Assembly: GCA_011037195.1 (NCBI GenBank)
Contig: JAAEAF010000236.1
Span: 248,001-312,000 of the forward strand
Origin: Triatoma infestans
Taxonomy: Eukaryota; Arthropoda; Insecta; Hemiptera; Reduviidae
DNA: 64,000 bases
Reading direction: 5' to 3'
The notes below the pieces were generated by a model. That model was not told the origin of the DNA and did not search any database. It worked only from the letters and a program-made list of their open reading frames with translations. Position 1 is the first letter of the stretch; each line of letters opens with the position of its first letter. Shown here one piece after another: positions 44,641 to 56,784 of the stretch. Made by a program: the position numbers and the translations under genes.

Positions 44641-45790
44641 TTCTCCACTAAAATTGGTTATCCAACCCTACTCGGCTTTACCAAAGCAATTCTGTCTCGC
44701 ACCATATTGCCTTTTTCCACTCTTCGCGATCCAAGGCGTTTCTTCTATCAATCCATATCCAGCCATGCTTTCGCTGACCTCATCCATCCATTTTCTCCTA
44801 GGTCTCCCTCTTTTTCTGTTCCCTTTTATCTCCCATTGTAAAACCTCTTTCGGCAATCATTCATTTTCCATTATTTTTACGTAACCAAAGCATTGGAGCC
44901 TCTCTTCTCTATTACCTGGAGGAGGATTTCGTTTATTCCTAAAATCTTTCTAATTTCGGAATTTTTCACTTTTTCCCTCCTCGATTTTCTAGCAGACCGT
45001 CTCCAAAAATCCATTTCGGCTGCTAGTAGTTTCACTCTGTACTGCTTTGTTATGGTCCACGTCTGAGCCCGTATATTGCTATAGCTTGGAATAGTGCCTT
45101 AAAAATATGTTTCTTTCGTACCAGGAAGGATTTCGGTACTCCACAGAACTGGATTGAGCATGGCTGTGCCTGTCCAATTCTTTTCAGTACATCATTAATA
45201 CAGGTGCCACTATCATCTAATACTTGAAATAATTGATCCCAGGTACTTGAAATAGTTGACTGTTCTAATTTGAACATCATCTACTATTACTGGGTATCAT
45301 TCTGATGTCGCTAGGTGCTCTGTTTTTCCATATTTATCTTTAGACCACACTTTCCATACCCTTCCTTTAATTTTCTGAACATATATACAATGCCCTCTCT
45401 ATCTTGGGCCAAGATAACTTGATCGTCCGCAAATAATAAATTACTTGCGTACACATCTTTCCTGATTTTAATACCCATTTTTAAACATTTCTTTTTCCAT
45501 CCCCGACAGAGCAACATTTAAGTATATTTTAAGAAGTGTGAGTGACAGAGCACATCCCAGTAGAAGGCCTTTGGACTGAAGTGAATTTATTGGATTGAGT
45601 GGGACCTACTTTTACCTGAAGCATGTGGGTATATTTTTCAAATAGCAGAAATCAATGGTTCTCCTATTCTAGCCAACTTTAGCGCATATCATAAACGTTT
45701 TCCAGACACGGAATCATACGCTTTTTCGAGGTCGTAAATAGTAGTTCTTCATCCTGCTATTTCTCCACCTTCTTCTCAAGAATCTATTTA
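44640..45790 (-). pseudogene. Non-LTR reverse transcriptase, C-terminal half, broken
   Basis: Read on the minus strand in order: reverse-transcriptase motif A, TIYDLEKAYDSVSGK (about 45740), then YALKLARIGEPLISAI; motif C with the catalytic box, SNLLFADDQVILAQD (about 45435); KCGLKINMEKQST; a FKLEQSTISSTW...GTCIND block; and the terminal KRGRPRRKWMDEVSESMAG (about 44800). These are in the order of one LINE ORF2, spread over several frames with stops. The FADD box itself is intact. This family differs from the LINEs at 9 kb and 57-62 kb. The clade was not determined. Confidence 0.85.
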
Positions 45791-46582
45791 TCTTTTATAT
45801 ATATATAAAAGCTGCGAAATCTGACTAAGTTGTTGCTTGCTGACTGCAATGGTCTTGCCATCAATTTAAGCATAAAAATGTCTCCGGTTTTCTTTCATTA
45901 TGCTTTTGACAGAAATTCGACTTGACTATTTTGAAATATAATTAATGGCCAACTATTTAAAAAAAAAAGAAAAGAAAATCAGAAATGTGTGAGCTACAAA
46001 CAACAATAACTATTCCTACAATAACTAATAACAATAACTAATAAATAAAAAACATTAAGATAAAAAAAGAAATAAACAAATATGAGTTGTTAAGTTATAA
46101 TGTTTCATTCATTAGGTGAAGGTTATGGTAATGTATGATCAATAAACAAATGTTAGGTTAATTTTAGATAAATAATAATTGTGTTAATTATACAATGAAT
46201 AATAAATTATGTTAATTCAGTAATTAAACAGTAAATTAACTTAGACTCTCATTAAAGAAACAAAAAAAAAAAATAGGAAATTCCCACAAATTAATCTTTC
46301 AGTATTTCCTAAAAAACAAAGAGATTATATCTCAAGATTAATACATATGACAAACAATTTAATTGTTGGAGGAGCGGAACTTTTCAAGAAAAAAAAAATC
46401 GTGCGAAACACTGGAAGGAAAGAGAATGTCTCTAATTGCACTTAATACAATTATATATAAACTTTCTTTAGACTTCGAATTTTTACTCTTTTGTCCTAAA
46501 ATAAATATAGCGGAGCCGTAAATATGAATTGGCTGAATTCTCTCTGAGTTAACCCATAAATGATCAATGAGAATATGCCCAC
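45791..46582. other. AT-rich stretch, nothing recognised
   Basis: No gene. A possible R terminus lies near 46395-46425 (GTGCGAAACACTGG). Confidence 0.5.
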
Positions 46583-47281
46583 TCCAATCCTCTTTGTTGT
46601 GGTTGGTTCCGCAGAGCTGGGAAGCTTCAGAGACATTTTCCTTCAGTCTGCTTCATTTTGTGGTCATCGACCGCTTTCGGGCGTTCGGCCATCTTCAGGA
46701 TGCGTTAGTCACACAGTGTGATAACGTAGACTTGCACAGAGCAAATTCAGTTTACACACTGACTAGTCTTTTAAGTGTATTTAAAAACTAAACTTTTAAA
46801 CTAGGTCAATAGGGGTAGGGTAGTGATACCTGAGTGGCAAAAGAATCACGTGTTTGAGTTTTAAAGGGAGCATATTTTCTTAAAACAGAAACATCCAACA
46901 CGTGGAGGTCTAATCTTAAACTCCGTTGTAGGAGGGAGATTCACTTTATAATTAACTATCTATACTATCTTATTGTTCTGGTTATTTATTTATAACAGCG
47001 TGAAATAGCACTACGTCATCCGTATGCATCATCCGCATTACGAGTTGTATGATCATAAGATAGTAATATTCATAAATAAATAATATTTTTGTTAAACTAA
47101 AATGATCAAAATAAAGAAACAATCAAACAATATATATGAGCAGGTTGTTTGATGACATTGTATGATTTGATGATACTGTGTGACAAACGCATCCTGGAGA
47201 TGGGCGAACGCCCGAAACCGGTTGATGATCACAAAATGAAGCAGGCTATCACTGAAAATGTCTCTGATCCAATCCTCTTTG
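46583..47281. mobile_element. Fold-back Penelope-like element (type 1) with enlarged spacer
   Basis: The left arm 46597-46790 and right arm about 47150-47267 look like two unrelated halves, but the string TCCAATCCTCTTTG occurs at 46583-46596 and again at 47268-47281. The whole 671-bp unit is therefore one insertion with an 11-14 bp TSD. Between the arms is about 360 bp of unrelated AT-rich DNA. The right-arm motif reads CTGGAGA rather than CTGAAGA. In the left arm ACCGGT reads as ACCGC. Confidence 0.85.
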
Positions 47282-47545
47282 ATTATGTTATTATTATAAA
47301 TAAACATGAACATATAATGACTCCTCCTTACATGACTGTGCAGTGACCACAGCGGAATCGTATACAGTATGAACTTAATCTGGAATCTAAATCTGCCTAT
47401 AACAATACATTTCATATATTACTACTGGCGTTTACATTTTCTAACAGAATCTATGTGAAAGCACATGCCTAGAGATTCTCAGCAAAGTGAAAGCAATAGC
47501 ATTAATTAAAAAAAAAATGTGTAGCTTGAATAACATTTTTGTTGG

Positions 47546-47738
47546 GAGGGTGATGGTGTAGTGGTTATGAGCATGGACTTGTAACTGGGAGCTTCCCAGT
47601 TCAAGTCCCCGCGTATAACTGCTAAATTTTAAATTGGTTTGAAAAATGTTAATAGTAAAGTATGTGCTTCCGTTCCCGACCACGACACCTTGCTTGATAG
47701 TTAGATGATAAGCCCGCCTAAACAATAGGCATTACTAC
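47546..47738 (+). mobile_element. tRNA-derived SINE2, older copy
   Basis: Head GTAGTGGTTATGAGCATGG, CCCAGTTCAAGTCCCC in the B-box position, and tail ACACCTTGCTTGATAGTTAG ending AGGCATTACTACTAA. Same plan as 33851-34046 with more changes. No clear TSD. Confidence 0.85.
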
Positions 47739-48329
47739 TAACACTTTGGCTAATTGAAATTGTTCATTCATCAATTGTATTTTCATTACGAATACAATTA
47801 GGAATTTCTCTGTTTTTTTAGGTGCAATTGTAATTTGTTGAATAAATATGGCGGGATAATTTATTTTTGTAAAAAAAAAGAAGACAACCCCATAAAGAGG
47901 AAGTAAATTGTGGAAAAGGCCCCTTCCAGAAAAAATAGAATAAAATCCAAATTACGAGTATATTGTCACTACAGTCAGGTTGCTACCCAAACTGGAGGTC
48001 ATTTAGTTGCTTGTGGGTTGGCTTTTGTCGTGAAATTCTCCGTGAGACGATGAGCGGAAGCGGCCGACCAGAAAATTGAATCGACTCCCTCAAGTTGTAA
48101 TCCGGGTGTCAGGGGGTGTTTATCTCTCGCTTTCTCTTTTACACTCTATCCTTTCTTCTCTTTCATAGTAATTCTCTCTCTGCTTCCTTAAACCTTTCTC
48201 TCCATTGCTTCAATGCGCCTCATTGCTAGTAGGTAGATGTTATAGTAGTCGGTAGTGCAGGATTGGAATGGCAATTGAGGTTCGCTTGGATGGAGGAGAA
48301 TGTTTTTAGAAGAACACGAGCAAGCAGGA

Positions 48330-48372
<43 letters not shown>

Positions 48373-50538
48373 CGGAGTAAGAGCGAAAGAGAGAGTTAAT
48401 ACAAGGGTGAATCAACAGGAGGAATAATCAAGCTCACAATCATTCCCCCCTCCCGTCCTAATACGACCTCTCGCTGTATCACACTCTTTACCCTTCCCAA
48501 ACTTTCCAAATGGATTTCCTTTTTATCTATTTAGTTTTCTTTTCTGTCATTCAAATACTGATTTCAAGCACTAGGTGATTCATTAAAATTCTACCCTATA
48601 TGTAATGCTCAACATCATTCATTAGCCGTTACTTTATGATGCTTCTGTTCGCACTTTTCCTTTATATATTCTCTCTCACACACATTGTACTCGAGCGTTT
48701 ATTGTCGTCACATTATGGGGGAGAACGGGTAATTTTTTGAATTATGTAAGCGAATATTGTCGTTAACTTAATATCACTATAAATTGAAAAAATATTTTAA
48801 ATTTTTGATAAAGCGTTGATTAACGTAAGAAGATTTGCGTAATTCGCGTACATCAGAATGTATTCTTCATCGTTATTATGGAAAATAAAAGCACTTTTTG
48901 TATTAATGATTATAGAGTTGAAAACACATAGTTGAATGAATTATAGGGTTACACACATAGATTTGAATGATAACGTAGTTGAATTTTCAGAAGAAAACAA
49001 TATCTGTAGCCACAATTTGAGACTAGGGAATTAAGTCTAGTTATAACTCGTTCACCAATTCATTTTTTTTTTTTCAAAATTTTTCAGAGGAGCTGCCCTG
49101 AATTTGAGATCCTGCCTCCTAAGAACAAATATCAGCAGGAAGTTATATTTCTGAATTTGCGATTGAAACTGTCGTCCCAAACTCCTTAATTAAAGATGGG
49201 AGTAATAGAATTTAACGCTGAAGGATTATTAAAAGATCTATATCACCGTTCGTCCTTATCGATTAGAAGAAAGTTACCATTGAAAAACATTGTTTTTCCA
49301 ATTTCTTTCTTAAAGATTCGGACAGATGGGTTTTTTTTCCGCTCTAAGAAAAGAAATGCTTTGTGTAACATAGAAGAAGAATTGGTAGGGTGGATAAAAA
49401 TTACTAAAGAGGGCAAACGGCCAGCAGCCTAGAAAGAGGAAAGAGTTGAGATACTGGGAACGGCAGTGAAAAAGTTGACTCTGGTTTGGATTACAAAAGA
49501 GAAGTAACGCAGTTTGACAAGTCAATTGTTTAACAGTCAGAGAAGAGTTCTTTAGATACAGTGAAGAGAGAAGTGCCCGTTTGTGACTTAGTTTCCACAA
49601 GGATCATCCTCTCATCCTTCTTCCTTCCCCCGAACCCATTCTTTCAAAACAATAGAAGACCTTTTTCCTTATCTTTATTTTCCTTTATGATGACTCTCTT
49701 TTCTTTATTCGCTCACATTTCTATTTTTTATTTCTCCTTTTTAAATATATTGTATGGTTCCTAAAGAGATAAATGGAAAAAACTAACAAAATTATTTTAA
49801 GTAAGTCATATGTTTGTTGAAGTATGAAACTGCTTCTCGTTGGATTAGTTTCGAATTAGGTTACATTTATACTTCCAGGAAGAGAGCTGTTGAATCTCAT
49901 TCAACCTACCACTTCTTATTGACTGAACTTAATCATGAAAGTGAGCAAGGAAGACCGCACTACTTACAATCCCGAAGGCAATTTCCTTGGAAACAATAGA
50001 AAAGCGTTTCCAATCCAGTAATTAGCACCACGTGAACCCCAATACTTCTGCCAATGGTGCTAATGCAAATACTTTAGCTTAGAGTCTTTTCGGTGGACTT
50101 TGATGTGAGCATTCCGGTTGGTACGACCTCCACAAATTTCGAAGGAGAAGTTGCAGCAAAACAACTTGTTCTCCAGAAGATTAAGGATAGACACTAACCT
50201 CGCGCTGTCCTACTTGTCAACTCCTAGCTGCAATCCAGGCAATGGCAAGTAATTTCGATACCGACTCGAAAGATATTATATGTTGTAGGAAGCTCAGAAA
50301 GAAAAGCTCATTCTCTCTCTCCCTCTTATTTTTTGGATCCTCTACTGTTCCTGGACTGTCTTTGACCATAAAAGACCATGTGAGAACAGCCTTTCCTACT
50401 CCCTCAGGTAGCTGGCTTTCATTGCTAGGTCTCTCTGCCAGTATCTAATATGTTAAATTCCTTTAAGGGGTTTAGTGGCACTATTAACTGAAAGAAGTAT
50501 TGGCCTCCGTAGCCTTCTCAGTGTACTGGATGCCCTTC
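47739..50538. other. No gene recognised; pyrimidine- and purine-rich tracts
   Basis: Less AT-rich than most of the window, with CT-rich DNA (48110-48200), a (TA)n(GA)n microsatellite (48330-48373) and mixed sequence to 50538. Several 60-100 codon frames (for example 49196-49432, 49561-49764, 50242-50448) show no domain, signal or splice context that I recognise. It could be regulatory or intronic DNA of a host gene. Confidence 0.45.
48330..48373. repeat. (TA)n(GA)n microsatellite
   Basis: About ten TA units followed by about thirteen GA units. Confidence 0.95.
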
Positions 50539-50624
50539 ACTTCTTCAGAGACTTCTGCTTCATTGCAGATATCCTAGCCAGAAACGAACATGATAAGGCT
50601 TACTTGACAGCCAAAAGCACTTCA
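50539..50624. repeat. 86-bp inverted duplicate, left copy
   Basis: Begins ACTTCTTCAGAGACTTCTGC and ends AAAAGCACTTCA. It is the exact reverse complement of 53152-53237 by eye. An open frame crosses it, but no product is recognised. Confidence 0.85.
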
Positions 50625-50639
50625 AGTAAGCTGTAGAGG

Positions 50640-50712
50640 TTCCTAGAAAGTGAATATCTAAGGGCAGCATTGTTGGACTCGAAGCTGGGACCTCCGCGTG
50701 GGACGATTAAGA
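50640..50712 (-). mobile_element. SINE1 fragment
   Basis: Reverse of the SINE1 head-to-middle: CCTAG, ATCTAAGGGCAGCA, GACTCGAAGCTGGGACC (B-box region reversed) and CTCCGCGT. Both ends are truncated. Confidence 0.7.
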
Positions 50713-52415
50713 ATCCACAAATAGATTTAGTTTGATCACCACATCTCTCCCATCCACTTCCACATGTATGTATCCATTGTTTGCATCTTCATTTTGATAT
50801 AAGTGCCAGTAAAGTTAAGCATAACATTCTTAATCTGACCTATAAAAAAAAAGTGAGATTTTTTTTATGATTATATAACGAGGCACAAATTCATGAAACT
50901 GGCAACAAAAAAACCACCCTGTTTCATTTTATGAACCGTGCACTTTCATGATTTACCACGTAACATTTGCATTATCTTCCTATGATCTAAAAATTTTAAT
51001 GCAATACGCCGGTCTTTAGAGAATATAAAAGAAATAATTATTCGATATTTTATCTTCATAAATAAAAAATTACGATAAAACAATCGCTATTGGGGGGAGA
51101 GACGCGATACAGATATATATATAGATATAAATACCATAATTTAGTGTATATAAAATAAAAACAGTTGCTCTTAGCCCGGCCATTATAACCACATAAAAAT
51201 AAAAGATATAATAATAATAAAAAATAAAAGTGAATAGCACATATATTTCTTTAATGGTTACGACAGCCAACAGGAGAACGCCATTATGGTTTTTCACAAT
51301 GTTAGAACTCTGGGGTGCGGAGGAATGAAGGCGCCAAGGAAACAGCTTTTCCATACCAAATCTAAGATTCAACTTATGTCTTCTACTGCGCACTTATTTT
51401 CTTGGAAGTTTCCTTGGAAACTTTACTTTCCACCGACCTCACCTTTCAAACACATTCTACCTACAGCCAAATAGTTCTTCGGCGACTTTTTATTTTTTTT
51501 CTCAACAATTGTTATACATATGTCCGAGAATGGTAGAGACAGTAAAAGAGAAAGATTATGCGAAGTGACGGCAAACGACGATGAAATAGAAGAAGAAAAA
51601 GAATAAAACAATGGTCCGATTCAGTTTTTACGACTTGGCTTTGTTTTTTATGCGTTTTACGAGGCCATTACCAGCCAAAGGTGGGTGGTAATATTAGGTG
51701 AAGTGGTTAGGGTTTGGGCAAGTAGCAGCCGGTTGTTCCTTCCACAATGCTTAGGAAAGTGGCATGGAACAAGTTGGGAAAGTGGTAGAAAAGAATGATG
51801 CGGTCACTGTATCAGTCAATTGCAGGGAATCCACATTCATTCTTTCTCTTTTCTATCGCCTACATACTGTAACGGGAGTAATTTCTCTTAGTTTGAGTTG
51901 GTTGGCTGGTAAAATTTTCTCCTTCTTAATGGGTTTATATAAATTTCTAACTTAAGGATTCTATTTATTTTCAATTATCGATTTTCAATTTGATTTACAA
52001 ATGTTAGTGGTTAGATCAAATGAACTATAAGTTAGGTTTAAAATTCAACAAGGAAAAATAATAGATCTTTTCTTTTTCGTATATATCTATATATAAGAAA
52101 TGGGTATACGAGCAACCACTGCGATTTGAAGATATATTTTGGCTCTTTTGGGTGTAAATATGTTTGCCACAATCAGGGTTTAACGGTCAAAAAAAAAAAA
52201 AAAAAGGTTCAATGCAAAAACTATTTCTAAGAGTGAAATCTTATTTTGTAATGTGCCTTATGACCTTTAAGTTTGTGGCAGTATATAAACACGTAAAAAC
52301 TTTGCCAGAGATCGATTGTGTTTCAAACAAATCGATTTTAATATAAAAATATTTACGACATTCATTCAATTTTTCTGTACGTTATCAGAGTGCTGCCGGC
52401 CTAGAGTCCAAAAGA
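50713..52415. other. No gene recognised
   Basis: Mixed sequence. AT-rich at 50820-51200, more balanced at 51240-51950, poly-A at 52190-52205. No supported open frame or repeat. Confidence 0.5.
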
Positions 52416-52880
52416 ATCACGACGCTACTGCCCCCCCCCAGACCCCTAAAAAAAATCAACTTTCCTGGGAAAATGTTTCAAATAAAAGTGATTTATATGA
52501 GTTTATGAATTTTATGAACATTTATGTGGGTGTGTAGAAGTTTAAAGATAATCGTTGGAGACGTTTTCGAGAAATTCGCAAAAAATGAAACTTCACTGAA
52601 GAAGTCACATTTTTGGTTGATGGATTTTTCCCGAAATTTACCGTATTCAAGAAATTACAAACATGGTAGTAGTACCTAAACTGGATATCAAATTTGAGCT
52701 TTTTGCGACTTTTCACTTTTGCGATATTCTGTTAAAACACAAACACACACATATATTTACAGACCATTAGCTACAAACATTTTGTTCGTATACAGGTAAC
52801 TCCAAAACGTGTGTTTCTGGTGAAAACTCAATTTCAAAAATCTGGCATGATCGCAATACTAGGAGTAAGAGAAAGTAAAA
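52416..52880. repeat. R-family repeat
   Basis: CTGGGAAAATGTTTCAAAT, AAGTTTAAAGATAATCGTTG (52539 on), ATCAAATTTGAGCTTTTTGC, a short CA run, TGTGTTTCTGGTGAAAACTC and the end ACTAGGAGTAAGAGAAAGTA. Confidence 0.75.
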
Positions 52881-52944
52881 AAAAAGGGATATAATGAAGC
52901 ATGGAATGATATTCATATGTATCCGACATCAATCTGAGTAAAAA

Positions 52945-53120
52945 AAAAAGACCAGTCAGTGTGTAAATTGAATTTGCTCTGTGCAAGTCTGTGTTATCAC
53001 ACTTTCTGACAAACGCATCCTGAAGATGGGCGAACGCAAGAATCCGGTCGATGACCACAAAAAGAAGCAGGCTATCAGGGAAAACGTCTCTGATGTTTTC
53101 CAGCTCTGCGGAACCACCAC
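52945..53120 (+). mobile_element. Penelope-like element (type 1), single arm
   Basis: One arm only, starting GACCAGTCAGTGTGTAAATT and ending GGAACCACCACAAC. The hammerhead-like motif is broken: CTGAAGA and the GGGC stem are present, but GAAACC has become AGAATCC. No palindromic partner is nearby. Confidence 0.8.
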
Positions 53121-53151
53121 AACAGTTACTCTAAACCCTCTACATGGTATA

Positions 53152-53237
53152 TGAAGTGCTTTTGGCTGTCAAGTAAGCCTTATCATGTTCGTTTCTGGCT
53201 AGGATATCTGCAATGAAGCAGAAGTCTCTGAAGAAGT
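53152..53237. repeat. 86-bp inverted duplicate, right copy
   Basis: Reverse complement of 50539-50624, 2.5 kb away. It begins 30-35 bp after the end of the Penelope-like arm. Confidence 0.85.
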
Positions 53238-55970
53238 TGCTAAACCAACTCTCTTAAATTAAAGAAATTTTCTAATACTGATGAAATTGGGCTAGAGCAA
53301 AAGTGATTTATGATGACTTTGATAAATTTTAATATTACACAATGTAAAAATATTAACAATGTAAACTTGTTACCTTGTACCAGTTATGATAATTCATTAC
53401 TTTATTAATTAGAAGATGGCTAAAACAATAACATTATCCCAAAAGAAGAGAAGAATGGTTTATTGGAGATCTACTACGAGTGAGATGAATCTGGCAAAAC
53501 GCCAGATGACCACAGAACTGTCGCCCACTGAATAATATTGGGGACTTACTGTCAAGAAGAGCAAACTTTTCACTTACCTAACATACTATACTTCGGTAGA
53601 TAGCAACATTTAGATCTAGTAACCAGTGTAGTATTTTCTGGAAATAGAACAGAACATCATGACAACTGTCAGAAGAATGACTTGCCCCCTAATAAAACGC
53701 CTGAAGCATGAAGAAAAGAGCATGTTGTTTCAATATTTTGAGGGCGTTATTAATAACAACTAGGAAAGAAGATCCAATCGTCAAGGATTGAGTGAGAAAC
53801 GTTAAAAATGCTAGGAGATTGCGCTATTCCTAAGTAGACTGCACTGATCAGTTACTCCATTGGGGCGATACAACAGTATAGAAATCTATAAAGCTACAAT
53901 TGTTATGAATTCTAAGGATTTTATTATTCACCAATCAATTAGTTATAAAATAAAGTTCATTATAATTGTTAGAGTTATGAAAAAGAAATTGATGATAATT
54001 AAAACAATTAAATAAAGTAACAAAAAAAAAAAAGCGCTCTTTTTTAGGAGATAAAAAGTGGATGAGTGGTTGATTGTGATAATGGGAAGTTGGAAGTGGA
54101 TGGTGAGGCGGAGAGATGGATGCAAATCCAGTAGTAATGAGAGAAGTGAGACAGAATGACTGTATAGTAAGTGTGAGTGAGTGGGATACAGTTATCATTT
54201 TGTAGTAGCGGGTTGATGAGCTATCGCCGACAGGCTTTAGTAGCAATCTGTATTGGAAGAGAGAGAGGGTGGGTGAGTTAGAGAGGGAGGAATCTGTATA
54301 GCTTGTTGCAGATCATCAATGATTATACTTCTAGGTTGGGTGAGGATTTCAGCCGGGCATTTGGGCATTGCGTGTGCAAGCGAGCGTGCGCAAGTTTGAT
54401 TGTGCGTGTGCAAATAGAACGAAATGGTGGCAAAGTGGATGATGATAAAGCATTGAAGCAATCCCATCCACTATTTGCTATTTGAAGAGGATGAAGGACA
54501 GATAAGGTGGACCTGGAACTGAGAGGAAGATAGAGCGATCTAGGGACAATCCGGTAATTATTGATTCCTTTCCTAATTAACTGTAGCATTCCATCGGTGT
54601 TCAAATGTATCGTTTTTGTTGTTTTAGTAATTAGGTAAAACAGAGATACAAAACTTGACATAAATTTTCTAACATTTTGAGAACTATCATTATGCATAAC
54701 TTAAGAGGTCAATCACTTTTCTATGTTCTAATTGCTTGGTAAATTCTATTAATAAAATACATGAGTGGAGTGGTAAAAGTTCATAGTTATATTTGATTAA
54801 ACAATTTGCATGTACAATAAAAGTTTCATCCAGTGCACTGAATAATAATAATAATTTAATTTTATTTAGCAAAAAATAATAAGCAATAGAATTATTTGTC
54901 TGAGTGAGGTCTTTGAAGGATTCTAGATTAAGGGAAGGTAACTGTTTGTTTTATTATTTTCTTTTCCACTAAATTTCTTACTTTTATTTTGTTAATTCAA
55001 AGAGAAGTCGAATGAAAAGAGAAGGATATAAGATAATCTCAAGAGACCTAAGACAGACAGACAGACATGGCCTTCTTCTTCTGTTCATAGTTCTGTCACC
55101 CTAAGCATCTTTTCTCTTTAGATGGTTTCCCTTCTCTTCGCTCTACTTGTCCTCTTTTATTTCATCCTCCAAGACTCTCACTATCATGTCTACTAGCACC
55201 CCTAACAACAATAAAATATCTACTTCAATTAAACCCTCCTCATATCCTTTACTTACTAAAAAAAAAAAAACCCTGCCCCTCCCCATACAGTGGTCCAAAC
55301 CCTCTTTATTTCCCTTTGTTATTGCCAACCTTGTCTTTTTATTTTGTTTCTCTTCTCTCTTCCATTCCCTCACTCCTTTGGCGAGGGGATGTGCGAGGTC
55401 TGCTTTTAAGGAGTTGAGGAGTTAGGATTTTCGTTATAAGAGAGAGAGAATGAGATAGAGGGCTCACTCATTGTATGTGGTACATTCTGTTCTTGTACAA
55501 TTCCACAGTTCATATACATACATACACACACACAAAACAGTAATTCTTATTCGTACTTCTTTACTCCGCTTCCACTACTCCAAGCTGGTTCATACTTCCT
55601 TTTTCCGGTTTCCAAGACACCGGTTCCATCGTCTAAACCTCCCACCATTTCTTAGAAGTATCATTTCTTGTTGAACCTGTTGTAATCCCCCTAGGATAAC
55701 AGGATGTCACTTTTGTATGGAGGGAATCTTCTTCTTTTCTAAAGTTTCGCTCTCTTCTTCTCCCCTTTCAACCACTGCATACTTTTCACAACTTTGTGTT
55801 TCTTTTTACAGCCCTTGCACAAATCAGCTGCTTGTTCAAAGTTTATTTTTTTAAAAAAGGTTATATTTGTAGTTAGCTGTCATTGATTGCATTTAAAATA
55901 AGAATATCCTAGCGTTTATCGTTATTAGCACTTCATGTTGTATGAAAGTGGTAGAGAGTATCCTCTTTTC
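53238..55970. other. No gene recognised
   Basis: AT-rich to about 54040, then mixed GA/CT-rich sequence (54050-55760), including poly-A at 55260. Frames such as 55147-55425 are low-complexity Ser/Thr/Pro and are not supported. Confidence 0.5.
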
Positions 55971-55973
55971 TAA

Positions 55974-56192
55974 GAGAAGGGATTAGCTCAATGGTAGCAC
56001 GCTGGCCTAGCAACTGAGGTGGCCCAGGTTTGAGTCCAGCAGTAAAGTAATGCCTATTTTTTCAGACGAGCTTAACGTCCAACTACCAAATTAGGTGCTA
56101 GGGGCTTGGAGCCTGCTTCAGCTCTGTTGCGGGTTGACCGAGTACTGCAGTACAGCAGTATTCCCTTAGATTTTCTCTTCCTAGGAGAAAAT
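55974..56192 (+). mobile_element. SINE1 interrupted by a SINE2 fragment
   Basis: The SINE1 head (55974-56044; GGGATTAGCTCAATGGTAGC and GGTTTGAGTCC) is followed by 108 bp whose start is the SINE2 tail reversed (AAGTAATGCCTATTTTTTCA, CCAACTACCAAATTAGGTG). The SINE1 middle resumes at 56161 (TTCCCTTAGATTTTCTCTTC). CAGCAGTA is repeated at 56037-56044 and 56153-56160, marking the insertion. Confidence 0.8.
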
Positions 56193-56784
56193 CTGCAATG
56201 CAGGCAAGTATTAAAATTTTAACAAACTGTAAAACATTTTCTTTCTTTTACTTTCTCTCTCTCTCACCCCAGTTTTTTCACTTTTTGGCGCTACAATTCC
56301 AGTTAGAATCCGTCTCTGATTTCTGTATCAAGCAAGTCTTCTGGCAGCAAAACTTTTTTTCTCAATTGGGCTGGCTTACCTATGCTCCCATATCTCTGAG
56401 ACATTAATTTTCTTTACTTTCTGGGCAGTATTTATGAAGCATTCTCCATGTTTAACCATAACATTTTAATTGTATTTTGTTGTTCATTGTTTTATTAAGC
56501 TATTTCTCTAATAATCCATGTTCTTTGCGAGTTCCTCTTTTTAATGTCAAAGTTTAAATGTCTTCAGTTAGAACCCCTTCAATATGAAAATAAATCTTTT
56601 ATATCATTAAGAATATATTGACAGCTTCAACTATTTTCATTTGTTTATCAGATACAGTTAACATTTGTTAGTGTACTAGTGAGCATCGTAGTGGAAATAC
56701 TCCTGGTGGGGGAAGCAAGTTCTCTATCTTTCTCTAGCTCCACTAGACTGGCGATGTGTGTGTGCGCCAGGTGAAATAAACTAA
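56193..56784. other. AT-rich stretch, nothing recognised
   Basis: No gene. A frame at 56198-56407 is T-rich and not supported. Confidence 0.5.

Noticed and set aside
44668..44856. Short arginine-rich protein (KRGRPRRKW) as an independent DNA-binding protein
   Set aside because: It is the C-terminal block of the minus-strand LINE protein, in the correct order after the reverse transcriptase motifs.
47739..50538. Host gene promoter or exon cluster in the balanced-composition region
   Set aside because: Composition hints at functional DNA, but no open frame, start site or splice pair could be supported from sequence alone.
55147..55425. 92-codon Ser/Thr-rich frame as a gene
   Set aside because: Low-complexity composition from CT-rich DNA, with an A-run inside. 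No signal, domain or splice sites recognised.
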